A stretch of DNA of 64,000 nucleotides from Chloracidobacterium sp. (GTDB lineage: Bacteria; Acidobacteriota; Blastocatellia; Pyrinomonadales; Pyrinomonadaceae): assembly GCA_016720705.1 (NCBI GenBank), contig JADKKB010000007.1, forward strand, positions 992,001 to 1,056,000, in the 5' to 3' direction. The notes under the pieces were generated by a model that saw only the letters and a program-made list of their open reading frames with translations, did no database searches and had not been told where the DNA came from. The position numbers were made by a program, and so were the translations under genes. Shown here in pieces: positions 27,041-35,608 of the stretch. Position 1 is the first letter of the stretch. Each line of letters opens with the position of its first letter.

Positions 27041-27124
27041 AAACTTTCAATATAGCCTAATGCGGTCGTTCACGTCCATTTTGTCACCTTTTCCAATAGT
27101 CGCAGTTGGTGTAGATTAGTCTAA

Positions 27125-27715
27125 ATGAAGCCCATCGACGACAAGTTTGCGGCCTATTACGATCGCCTAATTAGGCCGTTCGAAAGGCTCTACCTGGCCA
27201 ACGCCCGTCGGGAAACTATCGCGGAACTTCCGCAAAACGGTACATTGCTCGAAGTCGGCGCGGGCACGGGAGCCAACTTTGAGCATTATCCACCGTGCGA
27301 ACTGGCGATCGCCAGCGAACTTTCGTCCGGGATGCTCCATTACGCACGAGAAAAGACAGCGACCATACTGCTTACCCAGGCCGACGCCCAACGTCTGCCG
27401 TTTCCGCCAAATCAGTTCGATGCCGCGTTCGCAACCTTGGTTTTCTGTTCGATCCCCGATCCGGTGATGGCGTTTCGCGAACTGATACGGGTCGTTAAGC
27501 CGGGCGGCCGTGTCGTATTGTTCGAACACGTGCGTCCACCGGGTATACTTGGTAATGCCTTTGACCTTTTTACACGCTTGACCGTTAAGATGATCGACGA
27601 TAATTTCAATCGGCGGACTGCAGAGACGGCCGAGATGTCCGGCCTAAAAATTGTCGAGGTTAGATCTAAGGCGTTAGGAATCTTTAACCTGATCGTTTCG
27701 CAGGTCGAAAAGTGA
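27125..27715 (+). CDS. Class I SAM-dependent methyltransferase
   Basis: A 196-residue Methyltransf_11-type enzyme. The SAM-binding motif is LLEVGAGTGANF (about 39-50), the acidic end of strand 2 is around SELSSGML, and motif IV covers FDAAFATLVFCSIPDP, with a following KPGGRVVLFEHV. These features resemble the UbiE/phospholipid methyltransferase group, but the substrate cannot be fixed. It is a single gene between a divergent regulator and sppA. Confidence 0.8.
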   Translation: MKPIDDKFAAYYDRLIRPFERLYLANARRETIAELPQNGTLLEVGAGTGANFEHYPPCELAIASELSSGMLHYAREKTATILLTQADAQRLPFPPNQFDAAFATLVFCSIPDPVMAFRELIRVVKPGGRVVLFEHVRPPGILGNAFDLFTRLTVKMIDDNFNRRTAETAEMSGLKIVEVRSKALGIFNLIVSQVEK

Positions 27716-27810
27716 ATCGGCCCTTCAGAACCTTCGAGTGCACTTCTCCGTATAATCATACTCGCGGGATAAATTGTAATTTGCCCGTAATTTAGTTTTC
27801 ATATCAACCT

Positions 27811-29604
27811 ATGGCAACGTCAAAAACTGCAAAATTTCTCCTGATCGGCGGCGGACTTTTATTTGTCGTCCTGATCATCGGCATTATTGCGATCGCCCTG
27901 TTCGCTGACACAATGGGGCGCCCGTCGGTACCGGATAACAGCGTACTGGTACTCAGCGTCTCGGGCGCATTGCCGGACTACGTTCCTGAAGACCAGTTGA
28001 CCAAGGCCCTCGGCATCGGTCAACAGCAGTCATTTACTAGCCTTATGACCCAGATCCGCAAGGCAAAGGTCGACAATCGTATCGGCGGAGTGCTTTTAGA
28101 TATCAATTTTCCCGGCATCGGCTGGGGCAAGGCCGATGAGCTCAGAGATGCGATAACGGACCTTAGGGGATCCGGTAAGCCTGTTTACGCCTATTTGGAG
28201 ATCGGGACCAACCGCGAATACTACATTGCCACGGCCGCGGAAAAGATATTTGTCGCACCGCCCGGGGATCTATACATTAATGGGTTTGCCGCCGAAGCGA
28301 TGTTTTACAAGGGGTCATTGGACAAGCTCGGTGTCGAGGCGGACGTAATACAGATCGGGCCCAAATATAAAAATGCGCCCGACGCATATACGCGAAAGGA
28401 GATGTCCGATGGCCAACGCGAAGTCATAAACGCCCTTCTCGATGAGTACTTTACGCGATTTACTACGGCTATTGCCGAAACCAGGAAAAAGTCCGTCGAT
28501 GATGTGAAAGCCTTGGTCGACAATGCCCCGTACACCGCAACGCAGGCAAAAACTCAGGGCTTGATCGACGACGCAATATACCGTGAGCAAGTGGACGAAC
28601 AGTTTAAGACACGTCTAGGCTACAAATCCGACGATAAATTACGAACTATCCGCGGCAGCCAATACCGTGACATCCCGTCTGACTCGCTCGGTCTGAATAA
28701 GGGCGAGCGTGTAGCGGTGATATACGCGTCCGGTGCGATCAACGTCGGGCGTTCGAGCAGTGGCCCGATCAATGGCGAGATGGTCGGATCCGACACTATC
28801 GTCACCGCGGTCAATGACGCGGCCAATGACAAATCTATCAAGGCGATCGTACTTCGCGTGGATTCGCCCGGCGGATCCGCACTGGCGTCCGACCTAATGT
28901 GGTACGCACTCGAAAACGCTAAAGCCAAAAAGCCGGTAGTTGTATCGATGGGCGATGTCGCCGCCTCCGGCGGATATTATATCGCCTGCAATGCCAACAA
29001 GATCGTGGCTCAGCCTTCGACAGTGACGGGGTCGATCGGCGTATTTATGGGCAAGCCGGTGGTTAAGGGACTTTACGATTGGCTTGGCGTCACCAACGAA
29101 TATGTTATGCGCGGTAAAAACGCAGGACTATTCCGCGAGACCGAAAAATGGACGCCCGAGGAGAGAGCTAAGATGGTCGATCAAACCAATAGCATCTACT
29201 TCGACAACTTTATTCCCAAAGTTGCAAAGGGCCGGAACAAAACGGTCGAGGATGCCAATACACTCGGCCAGGGACGCGTTTGGACTGGAACTCAGGCTAA
29301 ACAGAGCGGTCTGATCGATGAATTTGGCGGACTTGAAAAGGCGATCGAGATCGCGAAACAACTTGCAAACCTACCGGCGGACAAGGATGTAAAACGAGTC
29401 ATCTTTCCCGAACCCAGGCCTTTCCTTGAAACGCTCTTTGGCGGCGATGCGTCTGCCCAAACGCGTGAAGAGCAGACTCGAGCGGCCATACTGGAGGCTT
29501 TGCCCGCAGATGTCAGGCGATCATTCCGCTACGCCTCGCTCTTTGACCGGATGCAAAAGGGCGAAGCAATGCTGTTGATGCCCTTTGAACTCGAGATCAA
29601 GTAG
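27811..29604 (+). CDS. sppA: Signal peptide peptidase SppA, 67-kDa type
   Basis: Membrane-bound serine protease that degrades cleaved signal peptides; 597 residues with two tandem SppA domains like the E. coli enzyme. An N-terminal anchor spans about 8-31. The catalytic dyad is split between the repeats: Lys187 in KYKNAPDAY of the first and Ser386 in VAASGGYY of the second. Both are present with the flanking RVDSPGGSA substrate-binding motif. It stands alone on the + strand and ends convergently with larB. Confidence 0.93.
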   Translation: MATSKTAKFLLIGGGLLFVVLIIGIIAIALFADTMGRPSVPDNSVLVLSVSGALPDYVPEDQLTKALGIGQQQSFTSLMTQIRKAKVDNRIGGVLLDINFPGIGWGKADELRDAITDLRGSGKPVYAYLEIGTNREYYIATAAEKIFVAPPGDLYINGFAAEAMFYKGSLDKLGVEADVIQIGPKYKNAPDAYTRKEMSDGQREVINALLDEYFTRFTTAIAETRKKSVDDVKALVDNAPYTATQAKTQGLIDDAIYREQVDEQFKTRLGYKSDDKLRTIRGSQYRDIPSDSLGLNKGERVAVIYASGAINVGRSSSGPINGEMVGSDTIVTAVNDAANDKSIKAIVLRVDSPGGSALASDLMWYALENAKAKKPVVVSMGDVAASGGYYIACNANKIVAQPSTVTGSIGVFMGKPVVKGLYDWLGVTNEYVMRGKNAGLFRETEKWTPEERAKMVDQTNSIYFDNFIPKVAKGRNKTVEDANTLGQGRVWTGTQAKQSGLIDEFGGLEKAIEIAKQLANLPADKDVKRVIFPEPRPFLETLFGGDASAQTREEQTRAAILEALPADVRRSFRYASLFDRMQKGEAMLLMPFELEIK

Positions 29605-29635
29605 GCGATCTATCGGACGAACCGGCGGGGTGGGT

Positions 29636-30385
29636 CTATGCTTTTCGATTTATCAGCGAAGCAGTAAATCCCGCCCCGAATCCGTTATCGATATTTACGA
29701 CCGTTACATTTGATGAGCACGAATTGAGCATTCCCAACAGCGCGGCTATTCCGCCAAATGATGCTCCGTATCCGACGCTCGTCGGCACCCCGATCACCGG
29801 TACACTTACCAACCCGCCGACGACCGATGGCAAAGCTCCCTCCATCCCGGCAGCGACGATCACGACTCTGGCATTTTGCAGTACCTCACGCTGTGAGATG
29901 ATACGATGAATTCCGGCGACGCCCGCATCCCAGATGCGAACGACCCGATTGCCCATCGCCTCGGCCGTCAACGCGGCCTCCTCGGCCACAGGGATATCGC
30001 TTGTTCCCGCGGTGACGATGGCGATCTCGCCGATGCCGCGCTCCGTGTCGTCACGCAAAACCCTAATGATGCCAGCCGCGGCGTGCCATTCAGCGTCTGC
30101 TGCAACGTTCCGAACGTCACCAAAAACCGAAGCATTTGTCCGTGTGATCAGCACATTCGGCGAGCGTTCGATCAGCTTTTCGAAGATGCCGACGATCTGC
30201 TCGTTGGTCTTGCCCTGACCAAATATCACCTCGGGAAAACCCTGCCGCGATGCTCTGTTATGATCGATCTTTGCATAGCCGACATCTTCGTATGCGAGCC
30301 CTTTCAATCGTTCGGCCGCCGCATCGTTTGTGAGTTCATTTGCCGCAAACGCATCGAGAACCTTTTTTATATCTTGTATATTCAT
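29636..30385 (-). CDS. larB: Nickel-pincer cofactor biosynthesis protein LarB
   Basis: LarB carboxylates and hydrolyses nicotinic acid adenine dinucleotide in the first step of nickel-pincer nucleotide synthesis, the cofactor of lactate racemase and relatives. It has 249 residues, normal length, with a conserved C-terminal AIR-carboxylase-like half (TAGTSDIPVAEEA, DAGVAGIHR, GMEGALPSVVGG, PTSVGYGASFGG, NIDNGFGAGF). The partners larC and larE and any LarA-type enzyme are not in this window. Confidence 0.93.
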   Translation of the reverse strand: MNIQDIKKVLDAFAANELTNDAAAERLKGLAYEDVGYAKIDHNRASRQGFPEVIFGQGKTNEQIVGIFEKLIERSPNVLITRTNASVFGDVRNVAADAEWHAAAGIIRVLRDDTERGIGEIAIVTAGTSDIPVAEEAALTAEAMGNRVVRIWDAGVAGIHRIISQREVLQNARVVIVAAGMEGALPSVVGGLVSVPVIGVPTSVGYGASFGGIAALLGMLNSCSSNVTVVNIDNGFGAGFTASLINRKA

Positions 30386-30488
30386 CCGTAACTAGAATCT
30401 ACCTTATCCGATCGCCCGAATAAAATGTCAGCCGTCCAAAAGGCGACGGCCTTTCAAAAACTGATCGACAGGATTAATATCAAGCTAT

Positions 30489-31103
30489 ATGGAACTCACC
30501 GTCGCGATCACAGGTGCATCCGGCACTATCTACGCCAAGAGAACGCTACAGTTACTCGCCGAAAGCGGCGTTGTCGAGACGGTTAATCTCATAATGTCCG
30601 GCACTGCGGCCACTGTCGCCCAGGTTGAGTTGGGCGTGAATCTACGCGATCCCAACACGTCAAAGATCAATTCGTGGCTAGGACTCGGTAGCAATTCGAA
30701 ATTGATACGCTACTGGCGGCTCGATAATTTTGCGGCGAAGCCCTCGTCGGGCTCTAACAAGCAGGCGGGGATGATCATCGTCCCGTGCTCAATGGGTACT
30801 CTTGGTGCAATTGCTTCAGGTGCGGGAACCAATTTGATACACAGAGCGGCAGATGTTTGCCTCAAGGAAGGCCGGAAACTGATCGTAGTGCCGCGGGAAA
30901 CGCCCTTTAACGAAATTCACTTGGAAAATATGTTGCGGCTTTCGAGAGCGGGAGCCCGTATTATGCCCGCCAGTCCCGGCTTTTATCACCGCCCCAGATC
31001 CATCGACGACCTGGTCGAGCATCTCTGTTATCGGATTCTCGATCAGTTCGATATTCCTCATTCGAAAAAGAACGAATGGACAGGTGAAGAGGTAAGTGAA
31101 TGA
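30489..31103 (+). CDS. ubiX: UbiX-family flavin prenyltransferase
   Basis: Makes prenylated FMN, the cofactor of UbiD-type decarboxylases; 204 residues. It shows the flavoprotein motif AITGASGTIYAKR at the N-terminus, the VPCSMGTLGAIASG segment and the C-terminal PRETPFNEIHLENMLRLS motif that binds dimethylallyl phosphate. Two genes downstream is mqnD, and UbiX/UbiD-type enzymes take part in the late steps of the futalosine menaquinone route. That makes a role in quinone synthesis likely here. Confidence 0.93.
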   Translation: MELTVAITGASGTIYAKRTLQLLAESGVVETVNLIMSGTAATVAQVELGVNLRDPNTSKINSWLGLGSNSKLIRYWRLDNFAAKPSSGSNKQAGMIIVPCSMGTLGAIASGAGTNLIHRAADVCLKEGRKLIVVPRETPFNEIHLENMLRLSRAGARIMPASPGFYHRPRSIDDLVEHLCYRILDQFDIPHSKKNEWTGEEVSE

Positions 31104-31157
31104 TCAAATTTGACGTCAAGGCGGGAGAAACTGAATAATTTTGTTGTAGGTGCCCAG

Positions 31158-31907
31158 ATGACAGATACCATCGAGCGATTTTCGAACCGCGTCGAAAACT
31201 ACATAAAATACCGACCCGGTTATCCGCCGTCGGTAGTTGCGTTTTTGACAGAAAAGTATGGACTGGCCGCGTCTCACGTCGTCGTTGATATTGGGTGCGG
31301 CACCGGCATTTCGTCTGTACAATTTTTAGCCAATGGTAATCGTGTGATAGGTGTCGAACCGAACTCGGTGATGCGTTCGGCGGCAATTCAGCTTAATGCG
31401 GGGTACCCGCTCTTCACTTGCCTCGACGGGACGTCAGGTGACACGACGCTGCCTGACGCGTCCGCGGATCTGATTGTTGCCGCCCAGGCATTTCACTGGT
31501 TCGAACCGGATGCTGCCCGAGAGGAATTTAAGAGAATCCTCAAGCGGAACGGGCACGTGGTTTTGATCTGGAATGAACGCCAACTTGATACAACCCCATT
31601 TCTAATAGAGTACGAGGCCCTGCTATTGAGGTACGCGACTGATTATGGCCGTGTTCGCCACGACCATTTGGATACGGCAAAATTGACTGGCTTTTTTGGC
31701 AAGAGCTTTGATTCGGCAACATTCCCAAACTTGCAGATCTTCGATTTTGACGGACTCAAGGGCCGAATGCTGTCGTCGTCATATATGCCATCTGAGCCAT
31801 CTCCGATTTTTACGCATATGATCGAAGATCTCAGGTCACTATTTGCCAAACACGCCGAAAACGGTAGAATTGAAGTTTTGTATGACACAAATGTGTTCAT
31901 ATCCTGA
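31158..31907 (+). CDS. Class I SAM-dependent methyltransferase
   Basis: A 249-residue methyltransferase with motif I VVDIGCGTGISSVQFL (about 38-53), acidic GVEPN, and AAQAFHWFEPDAAREEFKRI, the pattern of the Methyltransf_11/trans-aconitate methyltransferase-like group. The ATG at 31158 follows AGGTG by six bases; an in-frame TTG at 31110 is less likely. It lies between ubiX and mqnD in the same direction with small gaps. A link to menaquinone synthesis is possible by position, but the substrate is unknown. Confidence 0.78.
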   Translation: MTDTIERFSNRVENYIKYRPGYPPSVVAFLTEKYGLAASHVVVDIGCGTGISSVQFLANGNRVIGVEPNSVMRSAAIQLNAGYPLFTCLDGTSGDTTLPDASADLIVAAQAFHWFEPDAAREEFKRILKRNGHVVLIWNERQLDTTPFLIEYEALLLRYATDYGRVRHDHLDTAKLTGFFGKSFDSATFPNLQIFDFDGLKGRMLSSSYMPSEPSPIFTHMIEDLRSLFAKHAENGRIEVLYDTNVFIS

Positions 31908-31916
31908 AATTGATTT

Positions 31917-32777
31917 ATGACAGTTACATCCGACGCCACTCCCGAACTTCGTACGATCACGGTCGCCCATTCGCCTGACTCTGATGATGCATTTATGTTT
32001 TACGGGCTCGCGACCAACAAACTCGAGACCGAAGGGCTTAAGTTCGAACACACACTCAGGGACATCCAGAGGCTTAACGAAGACGCCAAGAATGGCGTGT
32101 TTGACGTGACGGCCATCTCCTTTCACGCGTATGCGTACGTATCCGACAAATACGCTCTGCTACCGCACGGAGCGAGTATCGGGGACAAATATGGGCCGAT
32201 CCTGGTTGCCAAAGAGCCTCGCAGTGCTGACGATATCAGCAAAATGAAGATCGCCGTCCCAGGTGAACTGACGAGTGCATTTTTGGCCTTGCGCATCTAC
32301 AATCCTGACTTTGAATATATCGTTGTTCCCTTTGACGAGATCATCGAAGCTGTCCAAAAAGGTGACGCTGATGCGGGTCTGCTTATTCACGAAGGCCAGC
32401 TATTCTATCACCAAAAGGGACTTTACAAGGTGCTCGACCTTGGCGAATGGTGGTATGAAAAGACCGGATTGCCCTTGCCGATGGGCGGCAATGTCATTCG
32501 CCGTGACCTCGGCGAGGACCTTATGAAACAGGTCTCTAAATATCTTCATCAGAGCATTGTCTATTCGATGGAGAACCGCGAAGATGCTCTCGCTTACGCA
32601 ATGCAGTTTGCCCGCGATATGCAGCCCGAACTCGCCGACCGGTTTGTGGCAATGTGGGTCAATGACCTAACGCTGGACTATGGTGACCGTGGCCGCGAAG
32701 CCGTAAAGCTTCTTCTCAAAATGGGTTATGAAAAAGGCATTATCCCGCATCTGGTCGATGTGGAATTTGTAAGTTAG
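31917..32777 (+). CDS. mqnD: 1,4-dihydroxy-6-naphthoate synthase (futalosine pathway)
   Basis: Converts cyclic dehypoxanthine futalosine to 1,4-dihydroxy-6-naphthoate in the futalosine route to menaquinone. It has 286 residues, normal length, with AHSPDSDDAFMFYGL at the N-terminus and a periplasmic-binding-protein-like fold. TAISFHAYAYV includes the conserved His at the active site. A terminator follows at 32815-32844. Together with ubiX upstream it indicates menaquinone made by the Mqn, not the Men, pathway. Confidence 0.93.
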   Translation: MTVTSDATPELRTITVAHSPDSDDAFMFYGLATNKLETEGLKFEHTLRDIQRLNEDAKNGVFDVTAISFHAYAYVSDKYALLPHGASIGDKYGPILVAKEPRSADDISKMKIAVPGELTSAFLALRIYNPDFEYIVVPFDEIIEAVQKGDADAGLLIHEGQLFYHQKGLYKVLDLGEWWYEKTGLPLPMGGNVIRRDLGEDLMKQVSKYLHQSIVYSMENREDALAYAMQFARDMQPELADRFVAMWVNDLTLDYGDRGREAVKLLLKMGYEKGIIPHLVDVEFVS

Positions 32778-32814
32778 GCACATCGTTTTACCGATTACTT
32801 AACAGAGCAGTTTG

Positions 32815-32844
32815 CGACCGGCGTTCAGCCGGTCGTTTTCGTTT
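32815..32844 (+). terminator. Rho-independent terminator after mqnD
   Basis: 8-bp stem CGACCGGC (32815-32822) / GCCGGTCG (32828-32835) with a 5-base loop and TTTTCGTTT tail. Confidence 0.85.
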
Positions 32845-32860
32845 GAATCCTGCAAAACGC

Positions 32861-32889
32861 TTGACAGATGGGCAAAATAGTCCGATACT
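32861..32889 (+). promoter_or_regulatory. Candidate sigma-70 promoter of the peptidoglycan-binding-repeat gene
   Basis: Consensus TTGACA (32861-32866), a 17-base spacer and GATACT (32884-32889), about 100 bases ahead of the start codon. Confidence 0.55.
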
Positions 32890-32989
32890 GCTTTGCGCTA
32901 TTAGTCACACTTTACATTCACGGTTAGTATTACCGAAGGTGGCCCTAAGCCCTCTGAGCAATACCACCGGATCAAAACAGGAGATATCT

Positions 32990-33688
32990 ATGCTTAAAAA
33001 GTTTCTGTTACTGGCAACCGCACTGCTCGTTTTTTCCGGTGCCGCATTAGGCCAGGGCACCACGGGTACGACCACTGCCGCATCTACTGAAAAGCCTGCC
33101 AAGCCCGCGGCGTTCCGGGCGACCAAGGATCAGATCAAGCAGGGTCAACAGATCCTCATCAACGGAAAGCTCTATTCCGGCGAAGCGACCGGCGTGTATG
33201 GGGATTCACGGCCGGCGATCAAGTCGTATCAAAAGGCGAACGGCCTAGACGAAAACGGTAAATTTGACAAGGCAACGCTCGAGAAAATGGGTATCGCGTT
33301 GACCGACAAGCAAAAGGGCATCGCAACCACAGAAACGACCAAGTCCAAAACCACCGGCTCATCGACGACCGGAGCGACCAATGCAAAGGCCACATCTACC
33401 GGTGACGGCCCGAAGCGGCCTGCTCCGTTTCAGGCGAATAAGGATCAGATAACTGCGTTGCAAAATAAACTCAAAGATGCAAAGCTCTTTACCGGCGAAG
33501 CCAACGGCGAACGCAGTGACGCACTGAAAGACGCGATCAAGAAATACCAGGAAGCCAATGACCTGAACGCGACCGGCGGTGTAAATGCCGCGACTCTGGG
33601 TAAGTTGGGAATTGCTCTTACCGACAAACAGAAAGAACAAGTTGCCGCTCAAGCAGCGTACGACGCCGCTAAAGCCCCCAAGAATTAA
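32990..33688 (+). CDS. Exported protein with two peptidoglycan-binding-like repeats
   Basis: A 232-residue protein with a signal peptide (1-21, ending AALGQ), followed by two copies of a PG_binding_1-like module (about 43-105 and 143-205). Both carry the pattern QxxLxxxKLxxGEAxGxxxD...IKxYQxAN and end in the same GIALTDKQK string. A Thr/Ser/Lys-rich linker joins them. The start is fixed by AGGAGA seven bases upstream. It probably binds the cell wall; no catalytic domain is attached. It is monocistronic, with its own promoter and terminator. Confidence 0.82.
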   Translation: MLKKFLLLATALLVFSGAALGQGTTGTTTAASTEKPAKPAAFRATKDQIKQGQQILINGKLYSGEATGVYGDSRPAIKSYQKANGLDENGKFDKATLEKMGIALTDKQKGIATTETTKSKTTGSSTTGATNAKATSTGDGPKRPAPFQANKDQITALQNKLKDAKLFTGEANGERSDALKDAIKKYQEANDLNATGGVNAATLGKLGIALTDKQKEQVAAQAAYDAAKAPKN

Positions 33689-33713
33689 TGGCTTTGGAGC
33701 CTGATGATCGTCG

Positions 33714-33742
33714 GGCCGCCACTATTGGCGGCCTTTTTCTTT
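33714..33742 (+). terminator. Rho-independent terminator
   Basis: Perfect 7-bp stem GGCCGCC (33714-33720) / GGCGGCC (33727-33733), 6-base loop, then TTTTTCTTT. Ends the peptidoglycan-binding-repeat gene. Confidence 0.92.
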
Positions 33743-33781
33743 AGACGGTCAATTGGCCAAATGTCTTAATCGATACAGAGG

Positions 33782-35011
33782 ATGCAGGAAGCCAATATCT
33801 ACACATATCTGACGCCGATCGCACTATTCTTTGTGCTGATCGAGGTCGGATTATGTTTGGCATACCGACGAGACTACATTCATTTTCCTGAGGCAGTTGC
33901 AAACTTCGGCACCGCCCTCGCCAATCAAACCGTGAATGTACTTGTTGCCGCCGGTGTTTATGTCATTTACGGATGCCTTTGGGAAAATTACCGGCTTTTT
34001 ACGATCGAGCTCAATTGGTGGACATTCATTCTGCTTCTGCTCGGCGTCGATTTCATCTTTTATTGGGTGCACCGTTGGGGGCACGCGATCAACATACTGT
34101 GGGCTGCTCACTCGCCTCATCATTCGGCCGAGGAAATGAACTTTATGGTCGCCTTGCGAGCCAGCGTGACCCAGCGGTTTAGTTCATTTCTGTTCTTCTG
34201 GCCACTCGCTCTCATAGGTTTTCAACCGCTCCACATCTATATGATGAGTGGTATTCATCTGTTCATCGCATTTCTCCATCACACTGAATTTATCGGTAAA
34301 CTCGGCTGGTTTGAAAAGTATTTCACAACGCCGTCGCACCATCGCGTCCATCACGGGGTCAATTTTCCATACCTCGACAAGAATTTTGGCGAATTTCTGA
34401 TCATTTGGGACAAGATATTCGGATCGTTTGCCGAGGAAAACGAAAAGGTCGTTTACGGCATCTATAATCATCCGCAAAGCTGGAACCCGATCAATATTAA
34501 CTTTCACTATTTCATCGTCCTTTGGCGCGACGCAGTTGCGGCCCCATTCCTTTGGGACAAGATCCGCGTTTGGTTTATGCCCGCCGGATGGCGTCCACGG
34601 GGTTTGCCGGACAAACCGATGATCGAGATCACCACGCAAAATCAGATCAAATACCGTCCTCTGATGTTCGACAAGTCACGCGTGTATATACTGCTCCAAC
34701 TCGCGGTCGGTGTCTTTCTAATGCTCGGCGTCATCTCAAACCTACTTAAATGGACCACTGAACAGCGTTGGCTTGGTGCGATATTGCTATGGTGGCACGT
34801 TATTAATTGGAGCGGCGTTCTCGAGGCTCGGCCTTGGCTGTGGATCTCTGAAAATTTGCGGATTTTGGTCACAGCTTTTGCCGTAATCTCCTTTAACGCC
34901 TTGTATCAACCGTCCGGTTTTCTTTTTGTCGTGATAGCCATATCGGCATTCTCCTTTATTTGGACAAATCTTTACTTTCGCCCCGGCAGCCCGAAACTCG
35001 AAATAGCCTAA
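33782..35011 (+). CDS. Sterol desaturase/fatty-acid hydroxylase family membrane protein
   Basis: A di-iron membrane oxygenase of 409 residues. Histidine clusters that bind the two irons are all visible: HRWGH (97-101), HSPHH (110-114), HHTEF, and SHHRVHH near residue 186. Hydrophobic segments lie at about 9-28, 48-66, 78-95 and several more C-terminally. The extended C-terminus with extra helices resembles the alkylglycerol-monooxygenase-like branch. The lipid substrate is not known. GAGG lies directly against the start codon, so the ribosome-binding site is not optimal. Confidence 0.85.
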   Translation: MQEANIYTYLTPIALFFVLIEVGLCLAYRRDYIHFPEAVANFGTALANQTVNVLVAAGVYVIYGCLWENYRLFTIELNWWTFILLLLGVDFIFYWVHRWGHAINILWAAHSPHHSAEEMNFMVALRASVTQRFSSFLFFWPLALIGFQPLHIYMMSGIHLFIAFLHHTEFIGKLGWFEKYFTTPSHHRVHHGVNFPYLDKNFGEFLIIWDKIFGSFAEENEKVVYGIYNHPQSWNPININFHYFIVLWRDAVAAPFLWDKIRVWFMPAGWRPRGLPDKPMIEITTQNQIKYRPLMFDKSRVYILLQLAVGVFLMLGVISNLLKWTTEQRWLGAILLWWHVINWSGVLEARPWLWISENLRILVTAFAVISFNALYQPSGFLFVVIAISAFSFIWTNLYFRPGSPKLEIA

Positions 35012-35152
35012 TAGTAGTCTAGGTCACAGATGAACGCGGAGGAATATATCTAAGTTTTTGGCCTTATCGTGCTTTTGAACCTGCTCCATCAGCATCTAAA
35101 GTTTCTCTCGCAAACCTTGATTCGATAAGCTGTTTGCCCCATTATCAACATT

Positions 35153-35587
35153 ATGAGAACCGCGACCCTATCCTTTCTATTTCTGCTTATCATCTCAGCA
35201 ACTCTATTCGCTCAGGCAGACAAATCCGCGACCGCGATCCGAAAGGTGATGGATGATCAGGCGGCGGCCTGGAACAAGGGCGACCTCGATGCCTTTATGT
35301 CGATCGGATATTGGAGATCTGATAAGCTCACATTCGTGTCGGGCACCAAGATCACGCGGGGTTGGCAACAGACACTTGATAATTACAAAAAGGGTTACGA
35401 TTCGCGGTCCAAAATGGGCGTTTTGACCTTTTCCGATCTCGAGATCACGATGCTCGGCAAAAATGCGGCAGTCGTTTTGGGCAACTGGTCGCTGGCCCGC
35501 GAAAAGGACAATCCTAACGGCAAATTCACACTCACTTTCCGCAAGTTCAAAGAAGGTTGGCGGATCATAATGGACCACACTTCCTAA
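35153..35587 (+). CDS. Exported SnoaL/NTF2-like protein (DUF4440)
   Basis: A 144-residue protein with a signal peptide (1-20, ending LFAQ) and an NTF2-like cone fold of the DUF4440/SnoaL type (IRKVMDDQAAAWNKGDLDAF; then LTFRKFKEGWRIIMDHTS). Such proteins are often binding or steroid-isomerase-like domains; no catalytic residues can be assigned. The S9 peptidase gene starts about 20 bases downstream, so the two may be co-expressed. The 141 bases upstream hold nothing I recognise. Confidence 0.78.
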   Translation: MRTATLSFLFLLIISATLFAQADKSATAIRKVMDDQAAAWNKGDLDAFMSIGYWRSDKLTFVSGTKITRGWQQTLDNYKKGYDSRSKMGVLTFSDLEITMLGKNAAVVLGNWSLAREKDNPNGKFTLTFRKFKEGWRIIMDHTS

Positions 35588-35608
35588 TTCCGTGCAAAGG
35601 TGGCAAAA

